From Nitratiruptor sp. YY08-10 (lineage in GTDB: Bacteria > Campylobacterota > Campylobacteria > Campylobacterales > Nitratiruptoraceae), in the NCBI RefSeq assembly GCF_016629565.1, contig NZ_AP023057.1:1612001-1676000 (forward strand): a stretch of 64,000 bases of DNA. The letters run 5' to 3'. Position numbers and translations under genes: made by a program. This document shows, in pieces, positions 28,919 through 35,960 of the stretch (its first letter is position 1; each line of letters starts with the position of its first letter). Below the pieces are notes generated by a model, which was given only the letters and a program-made list of their open reading frames with translations, searched no databases and was not told the origin of the DNA.

Positions 28919-29371
28919 CTACTGTAGCATCTTTTCCGCTTTTTTAGCATCAAAATTGTTATAAATCCTTCTTAAAATTTTGAAATTGTGCATTACAAAA
29001 AAGTGAGTGTTTCCAACTTTTTGCTTAAAGAGTTGGTAGCTTTTCTTAGCGGCCTCCTCATCGCCCAAAATCAAATAGGCATCTCCCAAATATTCATATG
29101 CAAAATTCTCTCCCATCTGTATCGCTTTTTTTGCCGCTTCTATCGCTTTTTTAGGCTTTAACGCCAAGAGATAATACCAGCTGGCCTTCCCATACACTTT
29201 CGTTTGATCGAGATAATCCGCATAAAAAACACACTCTTTCGCTTTGCTCGTATCTCCCTTTTGAATGAGATAGTATTCACATTTCATCTGTGATTTATTG
29301 AGATTACATTTCGTACATGGCTTATCGGCACCAAAGAGCAAAAGTGGTAGAATAAGTAAAAGTTTTTTCAT
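28919..29371 (-). CDS. Small secreted TPR/Sel1-like protein
   Basis: 150 aa with signal MKKLLLILPLLLFGA. A Cys-rich segment follows (CTKCNLNKSQMKCEYY, then AKECVFYADYL), and then two TPR-like helix pairs at about residues 65-125 (KASWYYLLALKPKKAIEAAKKA and AYEYLGDAYLILGDEEAAKKSYQLF). The CxxC could be redox-active or bind metal. The function is unknown. I prefer ATG 29371, which begins the signal peptide, over an upstream in-frame start. The gene is divergent from the Dabb gene and ends one base from tRNA-Lys. Confidence 0.7.
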   Translation of the reverse strand: MKKLLLILPLLLFGADKPCTKCNLNKSQMKCEYYLIQKGDTSKAKECVFYADYLDQTKVYGKASWYYLLALKPKKAIEAAKKAIQMGENFAYEYLGDAYLILGDEEAAKKSYQLFKQKVGNTHFFVMHNFKILRRIYNNFDAKKAEKMLQ

Positions 29372-29392
29372 AACACCTCCTAAAGGATTACA

Positions 29393-29677
29393 ATGGTTCG
29401 ACATATTGTCTTTATGAAGTTTCCTGATTTTAGTTTAGCAAAAAAAGCCAAAGAGAAGCTTCTGGGTATGAAAGAGCATATTGACGTACTCAAAGAGATC
29501 GAAGTCGGTATCGATTTTAGTAGAAGCCAAAGAAGTTATGATCTAGCCCTTGTAACAACATTTGAATCAAAAGAGGATCTTGAAACATATAGAGTCCATC
29601 CCTATCACCAAGATGAAATAGTGGCATGGCTCAAAGAGATAGGAACCGAAACGAAGGTGGTTGATTATGAACTCTGA
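29393..29677 (+). CDS. Dabb (stress-responsive A/B barrel) family protein
   Basis: 94-aa single-domain ferredoxin-like alpha/beta barrel with the Dabb pattern: [11 protein letters not shown] at the start, [22 protein letters not shown] in the middle, and the [18 protein letters not shown] signature near residue 70. Dabb proteins are usually dimers of unknown or varied function. AAAGGA precedes the ATG. It overlaps moaC by 11 bases, so the two are probably co-expressed. Confidence 0.85.
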   Translation: MVRHIVFMKFPDFSLAKKAKEKLLGMKEHIDVLKEIEVGIDFSRSQRSYDLALVTTFESKEDLETYRVHPYHQDEIVAWLKEIGTETKVVDYEL

Positions 29678-30143
29678 TTTAACCCATTTAGATGAAAAAA
29701 AACGTCCCAAAATGGTAGATGTGGGGGTCAAAGATGAGACGGAGCGCATCGCCGTTGCCAGCGGAATTATCGAAGTTACCCCCGAGGCATTTGACGCGGT
29801 AAAAAACGAAACGACTAAAAAAGGGGCGGTTCTTCACACAGCCGTTATAGCTGCCATCATGGGAGCCAAAAAGACACCGGATCTCATCCCTATGTGCCAT
29901 CCGCTGCTTTTAACCTCTATCAACTGTGACGTGGACGAGCTTCCAGAGCTTCCCGGATTTAAACTGGTGGTCACTTGTAAGCTAAAAGGCAGAACCGGCG
30001 TGGAGATGGAAGCTTTGACTGGTGTGAGCATCGGACTTTTAACCATTTATGATATGCTCAAAGCGATCGACAAAGGGATGGTGATTAAAAATATCCAGCT
30101 TGAACGAAAGAGCGGAGGCAAAAGCGGCGATTTTGTGCGCTAA
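29667..30143 (+). CDS. moaC: Cyclic pyranopterin monophosphate synthase
   Basis: 158-aa second enzyme of molybdopterin synthesis, converting 3',8-cyclo-GTP to cyclic pyranopterin monophosphate. Conserved segments are [32 protein letters not shown] (catalytic His), [25 protein letters not shown] and [22 protein letters not shown] 29667 is chosen over TTG 29661. With mobA nearby this marks molybdoenzyme use, but moaA, moaE and the enzymes themselves lie outside the window. Confidence 0.94.
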   Translation: MNSDLTHLDEKKRPKMVDVGVKDETERIAVASGIIEVTPEAFDAVKNETTKKGAVLHTAVIAAIMGAKKTPDLIPMCHPLLLTSINCDVDELPELPGFKLVVTCKLKGRTGVEMEALTGVSIGLLTIYDMLKAIDKGMVIKNIQLERKSGGKSGDFVR

Positions 30144-30823
30144 CGGCACACATACTTCACTTTCGCCTTCACCTCGACACGCTGTTTAGTCTTAGCAGGT
30201 TCGGGAGCTTGGATATCTGATTTTACGGTCATGCTCTTGAGCATTCGTACCACAGGGAAATATCTGGTAGTATAATCGATACTTGTAATATGACACTGTT
30301 TCGAAAGTTTTTCACCAGCTTTTTTTCCAAAAGTCTTGGCCTTGTCTATAAGCCGTAACTGCAGATCTTGCATAACACTCTCGCGTCTGCTTCGTGAAAC
30401 TTCCCAATGAGGATAACGTATACTAAATCCAAAACCTTTATGTATTCTGCTTTTTAGCTCATCTATTGCTTGTAAAACTCTATTTTGCGTTTTTGGGTCT
30501 TGGATAAAAAATTGATAACCAACCTCCCCTTTATATCCTTCACATACCCTTTTATCTTTTTCCCAGTGGCAATTTTGATAGAGCGAATATCTTCCTCCTT
30601 CATAACGAAGCCCTAAAGAACGAATGGTTTTATCCACGATTCCCAAACTGTTTATGATGGTTTTTTCACTCAAGTTTGTCATAAAGACAAACAAACCAAA
30701 ACTATAGATATCTGGCTCGATATTTGCGGATGCATTGAGCGTAACATGTACATCTGTCGCCTCTTTAGAAGAGGCAAACAGACTCGAAAAGGCAATAAGC
30801 ATGACCAAAAGGATCTGTTTCAT
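30140..30823 (-). CDS. Secreted SIMPL-like (DUF541) protein
   Basis: 227 aa with signal [18 protein letters not shown]. The mature part has the SIMPL-like layout: a strand with [20 protein letters not shown], helix pair [19 protein letters not shown], a [21 protein letters not shown] helix, and a late [20 protein letters not shown] helix followed by strands. Four Cys residues could form two disulfides. SIMPL proteins are periplasmic or outer-membrane proteins of ill-defined role. It is convergent with moaC, overlapping by 4 bases. Confidence 0.6.
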   Translation of the reverse strand: MKQILLVMLIAFSSLFASSKEATDVHVTLNASANIEPDIYSFGLFVFMTNLSEKTIINSLGIVDKTIRSLGLRYEGGRYSLYQNCHWEKDKRVCEGYKGEVGYQFFIQDPKTQNRVLQAIDELKSRIHKGFGFSIRYPHWEVSRSRRESVMQDLQLRLIDKAKTFGKKAGEKLSKQCHITSIDYTTRYFPVVRMLKSMTVKSDIQAPEPAKTKQRVEVKAKVKYVCR

Positions 30824-30837
30824 TTTAAGCCTTTATC

Positions 30838-31104
30838 TCAAAGGACCATTTTCACATCTTTATGGGCCTTGAGTTCTTGATAGATATTTTCCCTCTCCTC
30901 TTCAGAGTGTACCATGATATCCGCATTGAAACTTTGATATTTTCCACGATTGCTCTGCTTTGAAAAGGTAATCGTTGTTGGACGATTTGTTACGCTTTCA
31001 ATAGCTTCTCGTGTCTTTTTGGCATTTTCGCCAATCACTTTATACCGCCAAATGGTTGGATACTCAATTTTTACTTTTTGATCAAAATCTTTAAGCTCTT
31101 TCAT
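30838..31104 (-). CDS. DUF493/YbeD-like protein
   Basis: 88-aa ACT-like alpha/beta protein of the YbeD/DUF493 type: YPTIWRYKVIGEN, a helix KKTREAIESV, strand TTITFSKQSNRGKYQSFNADIMV, and a helix ENIYQELKAHKDVKMVL. E. coli YbeD lies near lipB and has been proposed as a regulatory ACT-type domain; nothing here defines a partner. I start at ATG 31104, preceded by AAGGAG; a longer reading frame upstream lacks such a site. Confidence 0.78.
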   Translation of the reverse strand: MKELKDFDQKVKIEYPTIWRYKVIGENAKKTREAIESVTNRPTTITFSKQSNRGKYQSFNADIMVHSEEERENIYQELKAHKDVKMVL

Positions 31105-31543
31105 CAAAACTCCTTTTTTGCTTATCATAGCAAAAAGAAACAAAAACTACTGCTACTTAAGTTACAATTAAGCTTATACTTCGATCAACTCATTTGCCAA
31201 TATTTTGGCTTGCTCTAAAACTGTCTGGATTGCTAACTTTTGCATATTGGGCAGATATCCATTTTAAATAATAATTTTTATTTTTGTTCTTGTATTTTCC
31301 CTGATAGTCCAGTTTATTGTCGTATTTTCTTTAAATTTTTGAGAACAAGGCAATCTGAAGGGATATTTTTCAAAAATCAATGTCTATTCGTGATGATTTT
31401 GATGGAAGTATTTATTTTCCTCAAACATGTGAGGATTTTCTTCAATAAGAGGTGTACCTTTTTGACTCAATCCTCAAAAGATAAATCATTAGAGAATTTT
31501 ATATTAAGAAGTATAAAAAAGCCACTTTTCAGTGGCTAAAAAA
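31105..31543. other. Gene-poor AT-rich interval
   Basis: About 440 bases without a supportable gene. The minus strand at 31174-31260 encodes a 28-residue protein-like tail (YLPNMQKLAIQTVLEQAKI and ANELIEV), with stops just upstream, so it could be a decayed gene end. The plus-strand open frame across 31240-31539 has composition and residue use unlike a real protein. The only functional element I can support is the terminator at its right edge. Confidence 0.4.
31514..31543 (-). terminator. Rho-independent terminator of the small secreted-protein gene
   Basis: Read on the minus strand, AGCCACT, a 4-base loop (GAAA) and AGTGGCT form a perfect 7-bp stem at 31520-31537. TTTTTTATA follows directly. 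It begins within ten bases of the stop codon at 31544. Confidence 0.8.
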
Positions 31544-31750
31544 TTATGAAGAATAAGGAACTGTTTTTAATAAAACCTCTTTTTTTATTTGGTATTTTGC
31601 ACTATCTTCTTCTTCAAACCAGTAAGGATTAACCTGTTCGATTTCAACAGCCATAATTTGCATTTCCTCATCTATTTTGTCATTTTGACTTCCAGTATTT
31701 CCAAAAACAGCAATAGTCAATAATGCCATTATTGTTAATGTTTTTTTCAT
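31544..31750 (-). CDS. Small secreted protein under a Fur-box-like operator
   Basis: 68 aa. A signal peptide (MKKTLTIMALLTIAVFG) precedes an about 50-residue acidic mature peptide with NPYWFEEEDSAKYQIKKE. I know no family for it. Reality is supported by AAAGGAG six bases before the ATG, a TATAAT box 35 bases upstream, a Fur-box-like operator next to that box and a rho-independent terminator right after the stop. It is a monocistronic unit in an otherwise gene-poor interval. Iron or metal-stress expression is inferred from the operator. Confidence 0.7.
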   Translation of the reverse strand: MKKTLTIMALLTIAVFGNTGSQNDKIDEEMQIMAVEIEQVNPYWFEEEDSAKYQIKKEVLLKTVPYSS

Positions 31751-31784
31751 TGATGCTCCTTTAAAGTATTTTGTTGGAGCTGAT

Positions 31785-31806
31785 ATTATACTAATAATAA
31801 TTATCA
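31785..31806 (-). promoter_or_regulatory. Promoter with Fur-box-like operator
   Basis: On the minus strand TATAAT (31790-31785) is a perfect -10 box. Immediately upstream, 31792-31806 reads on the plus strand TAATAAT-A-ATTATCA. That matches the 7-1-7 Fur pattern TGATAAT-N-ATTATCA at 13 of 14 positions and the H. pylori form TAATAAT-N-ATTATTA also at 13 of 14. Binding there would block RNA polymerase. Confidence 0.6.
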
Positions 31807-31858
31807 AAATCTTTATTTTTACATAGTAGATCTTATTTTTTTGTATTTTTTTATTTTT

Positions 31859-31873
31859 TGATGATTGTTATCA
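31859..31873. promoter_or_regulatory. Second Fur-box-like site
   Basis: TGATGAT-T-GTTATCA matches the 7-1-7 Fur pattern at 12 of 14 positions. It lies 53 bases from the first site and just before a plus-strand GATAAT (31879-31884) that could be a -10 box. It might control a rightward transcript or act cooperatively with the first site. Confidence 0.45.
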
Positions 31874-31889
31874 TATTAGATAATAGAGT

Positions 31890-32012
31890 GCACTAATATT
31901 CGCAATTAAATTTGAATACTCTTTGGAAGAGTTTGAGAAATTTAAAAGAGCCAGTTTAGTCAGCAATCAATCAGCAGCTTTGAATAAGCTTTGCTCAAAA
32001 CTCTCTTTTTAT
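31890..32012 (+). ncRNA. Candidate structured RNA or attenuator
   Basis: ACTCTT-TGG-AAGAGT (31918-31932) is a perfect short hairpin. Its right arm lies in AGAGTTTGAG (31928-31937), which can instead pair with CTCAAAACTCT (31994-32004, one bulge), directly followed by CTTTTTATTT. The two pairings exclude each other, as in attenuators, and the second resembles a terminator. A further small hairpin (AGCTT/AAGCT) lies between. Start and end are estimates from the -10-like box and T-tract. It could be a free sRNA or the leader of the helicase gene. Confidence 0.3.
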
Positions 32013-32050
32013 TTATATTAAATATTAATTTGATTTTAAGGATAAACAGC

Positions 32051-32197
32051 TACAATACGCTCCAAGCCTTTGATAGGCGACTATTTACGATTCGATCCCC
32101 TTATCACCTCTACAATCCCTAAAAAACTTAGAAGTGACCTTTGATTGAATCGTCTGTGATTCGCTCATTGAAGGTTAATATTTTTTAAAGAGGCATA
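32051..32197 (+). promoter_or_regulatory. Structured 5' leader of the DEAD-box helicase gene
   Basis: A TACAAT -10-like box at 32051-32056 would give a leader of about 135 bases. Within it ACGATTCGATC (32087-32097) pairs with GATTGAATCGT (32143-32153) over 11 bp with one G-U. An inner stem TCACCTCT/AGAAGTGA (one mismatch) and outer GCGA/TCGC can extend it. The right arm can instead form a local hairpin, GAATC/GATTC, at about 32147-32162. Such alternatives suit a temperature- or helicase-responsive leader. Confidence 0.45.
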
Positions 32198-33613
32198 ATG
32201 ACTTTTACTGATTTCAATCTGAAACCCCAAATAATGAAAGCGATAGATCAAGCTGGCTTCAAAGAGCCAAGTCCTATCCAAAAAGAGGCGATTCCTGTCG
32301 TATTAGCTGGAAAAGATATGGTGGGCCAAGCCCACACAGGTACCGGTAAAACGGCTGCTTTTGCGCTTCCAATTTTAAATATGTTAGAGCTCGATGGCGA
32401 AGTAGAAGCCCTTGTGATCGTTCCAACGAGAGAGTTAGCTACTCAGGTTAGCGACGAGATTTTTCGCCTTGGAAAATATCTTGGCATCAAAACAGCCACA
32501 GTCTATGGAGGAAGCTCCTATTCAAGACAGCTCAATCATATAGCCAATGCAGCAGTGGTTGTGGCTACTCCTGGAAGACTATTGGATCTTTTAAAAAGCG
32601 GCAAAATCGAACTCAATCCAAAATTTGTCGTTTTGGACGAAGCGGATGAGATGCTTGATATGGGCTTTTTAGACGATATAAAAGCCATTTTTAACTATCT
32701 TCCGACCAATAGACAAACTCTTTTGTTTAGTGCAACAATGCCACAGGCCATCAAAGAGTTGGCTCAACAGATTCTCCACTCACCCGAGTTTATCTCTATC
32801 ACAAAAAAAGAGGTAACAAATGTAAATATCAAACAGTTTTACTATGTTGTAGATGAGCATGAAAGAGACGAAGCACTTATTCGTTTACTCGACTATAAAA
32901 ACCCAACAAAATCAATCATCTTTTGCCGTATGAAAATAGAAGTAGATCGCCTTGCACAATTTCTTGAAGCACAAGGCTACAGCGCAAAAGGACTGCACGG
33001 CGATATGCAGCAGCGTCAAAGAGAAGAGACCATCAAAGCGTTTAAACGAGGTCAAATTGAAATTTTAATCGCCACAGATGTAGCCGCGAGAGGACTAGAC
33101 ATTAGCGATGTCAGCCATGTTTTTAACTACCATATTCCTTTTGACCCTGAAAGCTATGTTCATAGAATCGGACGAACGGGAAGAGCCGGAAAAGAAGGAA
33201 TAGCGATCAGTTTAGTAACTCCTCATGAATTTAAGCAACTTTTACGCATCCAAAAAGAGGTTGGAAGCTCTTTAATCAATAAAGAGATTCCAACCTCTGC
33301 GGAAGTAAAAAACGAAAAGCAAAAATCGATGCTGGATATGATTCTTTCTCAAGAAGTATCCAAAGAAGCGATAGAACTTGTTGAACTTCTCGAATCACAA
33401 ATAGATATCTCCACAGCTGCACTCAAACTGGCTTCCATGGTTATCAAAAACGATACTGTCAGTGGGAACGAAAGAATCGGCAAAAGTCTCAAAGAGATCG
33501 AAAAGATGCTTGAACAGGCAAAAAGAGAACTTTCCAGACCCCAAAGAAGCGGCGGACGCAACAATAGAGGATATCGAGGCAACCGAAGAGGCCGTAACGC
33601 CCATAGACGATAA
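32198..33613 (+). CDS. DEAD-box ATP-dependent RNA helicase
   Basis: 471-aa RNA helicase with the full motif set: Q motif and F upstream (GFKEPSPIQKEAIP), AHTGTGKT (I), PTRELATQ (Ia), TPGRLLDL (Ib), VLDEADEM (II, the DEAD box), SATMP (III), ARGLDISDV (V) and YVHRIGRTGRAG (VI). The C-terminus is short and ends in an Arg/Gly-rich tail (RPQRSGGRNNRGYRGNRRGRNAHRR region), as in RhlE and CsdA. Likely roles are ribosome assembly, mRNA turnover and cold growth. I cannot separate RhlE from DeaD by eye. The long structured leader suggests autoregulation. Confidence 0.94.
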   Translation: MTFTDFNLKPQIMKAIDQAGFKEPSPIQKEAIPVVLAGKDMVGQAHTGTGKTAAFALPILNMLELDGEVEALVIVPTRELATQVSDEIFRLGKYLGIKTATVYGGSSYSRQLNHIANAAVVVATPGRLLDLLKSGKIELNPKFVVLDEADEMLDMGFLDDIKAIFNYLPTNRQTLLFSATMPQAIKELAQQILHSPEFISITKKEVTNVNIKQFYYVVDEHERDEALIRLLDYKNPTKSIIFCRMKIEVDRLAQFLEAQGYSAKGLHGDMQQRQREETIKAFKRGQIEILIATDVAARGLDISDVSHVFNYHIPFDPESYVHRIGRTGRAGKEGIAISLVTPHEFKQLLRIQKEVGSSLINKEIPTSAEVKNEKQKSMLDMILSQEVSKEAIELVELLESQIDISTAALKLASMVIKNDTVSGNERIGKSLKEIEKMLEQAKRELSRPQRSGGRNNRGYRGNRRGRNAHRR

Positions 33614-33615
33614 TT

Positions 33616-33650
33616 TGCTATAATAGTCCAACTTCACACAAGGTTGGACT
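33616..33650 (+). promoter_or_regulatory. Extended -10 promoter with an overlapping dyad
   Basis: TGCTATAAT (33616-33624) is an ideal extended -10. It is followed at once by AGTCCAAC (33625-33632), a 10-base spacer, then GTTGGACT (33643-33650), a perfect 8-bp inverted repeat abutting the ATG at 33651. The transcription start should fall within the left arm, so the dyad is more likely a DNA operator than an RNA hairpin. The AAGG ribosome site (33640-33643) lies at its inner edge. Confidence 0.5.
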
Positions 33651-34562
33651 ATGCAACTAGGCCCAAATCCCATTGAAACGATTCGTAAAACAATCGAAGA
33701 GAAAAAAAGACCCAGAACCCAAAAGATCCATGACCTTCTTCAGCAAATCGACAAGCTTCGCAGTGAAATCGAAGCAGAAAAAAGCGAACTGAAATCCGAA
33801 CTTATCGAAACATTTGAGATTCTTGAAAAAGCTATCGCCTCCCTTCCCAAAGATCAGCGCACAGAAGCCCAAAAGATCTTAGACGAGTACAAACTCAAAT
33901 CACTGGAACTTTTGGGGATCCTTGCCGAAACTACAGAAGCTGCCATCATCACGGCTTTGGAAAAGGCTCAGAATGTAGAAGAAACAGTCTTTGAAATCAC
34001 CAAAGATCTTGCCCATCAGACGATCGATATCAACGTAGATACACGACATATACAAGATGTCAGCCAAACGATCTTGCAAGTTGCCGCCAATTTGTCCGAA
34101 GCCAGCATCAACTATGCAGATGAGATTTTAAGAGGAACAATTCTTGGGGTAAAAAAGGGAATTCGTCTCAGTATCAAAAAATTCTACCAAACAATTCAAT
34201 ATACACCCGACGAAGCGCGTACACTGATTATAGAAAACTATGCATCTATCATTGAAAATTTACCCCATATGGATGAAATCTATATGCAGACTATTCATAA
34301 AGTAGCAAACCAGAGTGAACCGGGTATCAAAGAAAAGATCGAAATAATTGCCAAAAACAGTGAAACTTTGATAGAAAAAATCAAAAATGAAGCAGAAATA
34401 GCTGCCAATCTTCTTAAATCACGTTTTGAGGATCTCACCCACATACCATCTGTAAAACTGGATGTCCAAGAAGCAAAAAAACTTGGTTTAAGAGCCTTTT
34501 CGAAAGCGAAAGAGACTATCGAAAACGCCATTAAAGGGGCTAAAGATGCATTGGGCAAGTAG
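33651..34562 (+). CDS. All-helical cytoplasmic protein, unknown function
   Basis: 303 aa with no signal peptide or membrane helix. The N-terminal part (about residues 15-75) is a Lys/Glu-rich coiled coil; the rest is a run of amphipathic helices rich in Ala, Ile, Glu and Lys (for example ETTEAAIITALEKAQNVEETV and KIEIIAKNSETLIEKIKNEAEIAANLL). The pattern resembles phasin- or apolipoprotein-like helical bundles but I recognise no family. Its end overlaps the next gene by 17 bases, which pairs a cytosolic helical protein with a secreted BON protein. A dyad sits at its promoter. Confidence 0.7.
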   Translation: MQLGPNPIETIRKTIEEKKRPRTQKIHDLLQQIDKLRSEIEAEKSELKSELIETFEILEKAIASLPKDQRTEAQKILDEYKLKSLELLGILAETTEAAIITALEKAQNVEETVFEITKDLAHQTIDINVDTRHIQDVSQTILQVAANLSEASINYADEILRGTILGVKKGIRLSIKKFYQTIQYTPDEARTLIIENYASIIENLPHMDEIYMQTIHKVANQSEPGIKEKIEIIAKNSETLIEKIKNEAEIAANLLKSRFEDLTHIPSVKLDVQEAKKLGLRAFSKAKETIENAIKGAKDALGK

Positions 34563-35004
34563 ATTGCTTCTTATTCCTCTGTTTACTTTTCATCTACAGG
34601 CTCAAACAGAGGATGAGGTAGAAAAAGCACTACAAAACCTTATGATTCTTATGGAGAAATCTGCTTCCACTATAAAAGATTTTACACAAAACAGACAACC
34701 TGCAACTCCGGAAGAGCAATCTAGTTTCCAACTTTACTATAAACAGGTTCAAAACGGAGCCAAAGTCGAAAAAAGAAACGATTTTTTGATCAAAGCCCAA
34801 ATCCAGTACAGACTACTAAGAGCAAAAAATGTTTCATTCAACTCCCTTCTTATTGTAGTTCACAATCAAAACGTTGAATTGTACGGAAAAGTTCACTCCG
34901 AAAAAGAGGCCGAAGACATTATAAATACGACACTACACACCAAAGGGGTTCGCTCAGTCACCTCCTATCTTATCGTCAAAAAGCTCAAAAGAGTAGTCTT
35001 GTAA
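34546..35004 (+). CDS. Secreted BON-domain protein
   Basis: 152 aa with an N-terminal signal (SRLLLIPLFTFHLQAQ). A helical middle part (about 20-80) precedes a C-terminal BON domain: KAQIQYRLLRAKNVSFNSLLIVVHNQNVELYGKVHSEKEAEDIINTTLHTKGVRSV. BON domains bind lipid or peptidoglycan in the periplasm (OsmY, DolP). A role in envelope stability is likely by family. It is coupled to the helical protein gene and is followed two bases later by a microprotein. Confidence 0.75.
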   Translation: MHWASRLLLIPLFTFHLQAQTEDEVEKALQNLMILMEKSASTIKDFTQNRQPATPEEQSSFQLYYKQVQNGAKVEKRNDFLIKAQIQYRLLRAKNVSFNSLLIVVHNQNVELYGKVHSEKEAEDIINTTLHTKGVRSVTSYLIVKKLKRVVL

Positions 35005-35006
35005 CC

Positions 35007-35111
35007 ATGAATGCCGTTGTCGAATATCTTCAAAATACTCCAGAATGGTTTTTTGTCATTCTTGTTGTTTCAATCGTACTTATAGAGATTTTTGGCGATA
35101 GACCCAATTAA
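35007..35111 (+). CDS. 34-aa single-helix membrane microprotein
   Basis: The frame from ATG 35007 to TAA 35109-35111 encodes MNAVVEYLQNTPEWFFVILV, continuing through VSIVLIEIFGDRPN. It has a soluble amphipathic N-terminus, one transmembrane helix (about residues 14-28) and a short polar tail. It starts two bases after the BON gene stop and its own stop overlaps the convergent gene by 4 bases. GTAACC upstream is a poor ribosome site, so translation may depend on coupling to the BON gene. Its existence is plausible but unproven. Confidence 0.5.
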   Translation: MNAVVEYLQNTPEWFFVILVVSIVLIEIFGDRPN

Positions 35112-35878
35112 TTATATGCTCCCAGATTTTTGAGTAACTCTTCATGGATCTTTCCATTGGAAGCTACGATAATATCCCCAAATTTATAGGGCTCTCCCAA
35201 GTGATTTGTCACAATACCCCCAGCTTCCTGCACAAGCAAAATCCCGGCAGCCACATCCCAAGGCTTGAGATTCACTTCATAAAACCCGGCAAATCTGCCA
35301 CACGCCACATAGGCGAGATCGATCGCCGCACTTCCTAGACGCCTAATATCTCTTGTTTTTGGAAGAATCTTTTGCATACTCTCAATTACAAAGCGATAAT
35401 CTTTTCCCATCTGCACTTTCGTGTAAGGAAACCCCGTAGCCAAAAGGGCATCTATCAAATTTTCAGTGTCGTTAACTGCTATCTTTTGATCATTTAAATA
35501 TGCACCTGCACCTTTTTTGGCATAAAACAACTCATTGAGTATCGGATTATAAATCACTGCTTCCAAAGGCTCTCCCTCTTGCCAAACACCGACAGAGATA
35601 CAGGTATAGGCGATGGAGTGAACAAAGTTTGTGGTTCCATCGATGGGATCGATATAAATCCCATCATTGGGTATTTCCCCCTCGAAACTCTCTTCTCCTA
35701 CAATTTCCACACCTGGATAGATTATTTGCATTTTCTCTTTTAAAAAATTTTCTATTTTTGTGTCATACTGTGTGACAAGATCCACACTACCTTTTTTATG
35801 CACCTCTTTTTTGCCAAAATAGCCCTCTTTTAAAATCGCGCCTGCTTCCAAAATCTTATTTTGTAAATCTCTATTCAT
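35108..35878 (-). CDS. Inositol monophosphatase family protein (SuhB-like)
   Basis: 256-aa Mg2+-dependent sugar-phosphate phosphatase family member. The metal-binding motif is DPIDGTTNFVHS (about residues 79-90), with GEESFEGEI upstream, and the C-terminal motif is KPWDVAAGILLVQEAGG. Substrates in the family include inositol-1-phosphate, fructose-1,6-bisphosphate and 3'-phosphoadenosine 5'-phosphate, and these cannot be separated by eye. I start at ATG 35878 (MNRDLQNK), with AGAAGG upstream. It is divergent from htrA. Confidence 0.88.
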   Translation of the reverse strand: MNRDLQNKILEAGAILKEGYFGKKEVHKKGSVDLVTQYDTKIENFLKEKMQIIYPGVEIVGEESFEGEIPNDGIYIDPIDGTTNFVHSIAYTCISVGVWQEGEPLEAVIYNPILNELFYAKKGAGAYLNDQKIAVNDTENLIDALLATGFPYTKVQMGKDYRFVIESMQKILPKTRDIRRLGSAAIDLAYVACGRFAGFYEVNLKPWDVAAGILLVQEAGGIVTNHLGEPYKFGDIIVASNGKIHEELLKNLGAYN

Positions 35879-35960
35879 GTTTACCTTCTGTTTAATATTT
35901 GTTACTTTTTGTTTGCCATCATATCTTATCATTTCACAAATTAAATATCGAGGAGGAAAA

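Noticed and set aside
31240-31539. Plus-strand open frame of 99 codons in the gene-poor interval
   Set aside because: Its composition (Phe, Cys, Ile heavy, no domain pattern), lack of a ribosome site and overlap with the minus-strand terminator make it look like a chance frame in AT-rich DNA.
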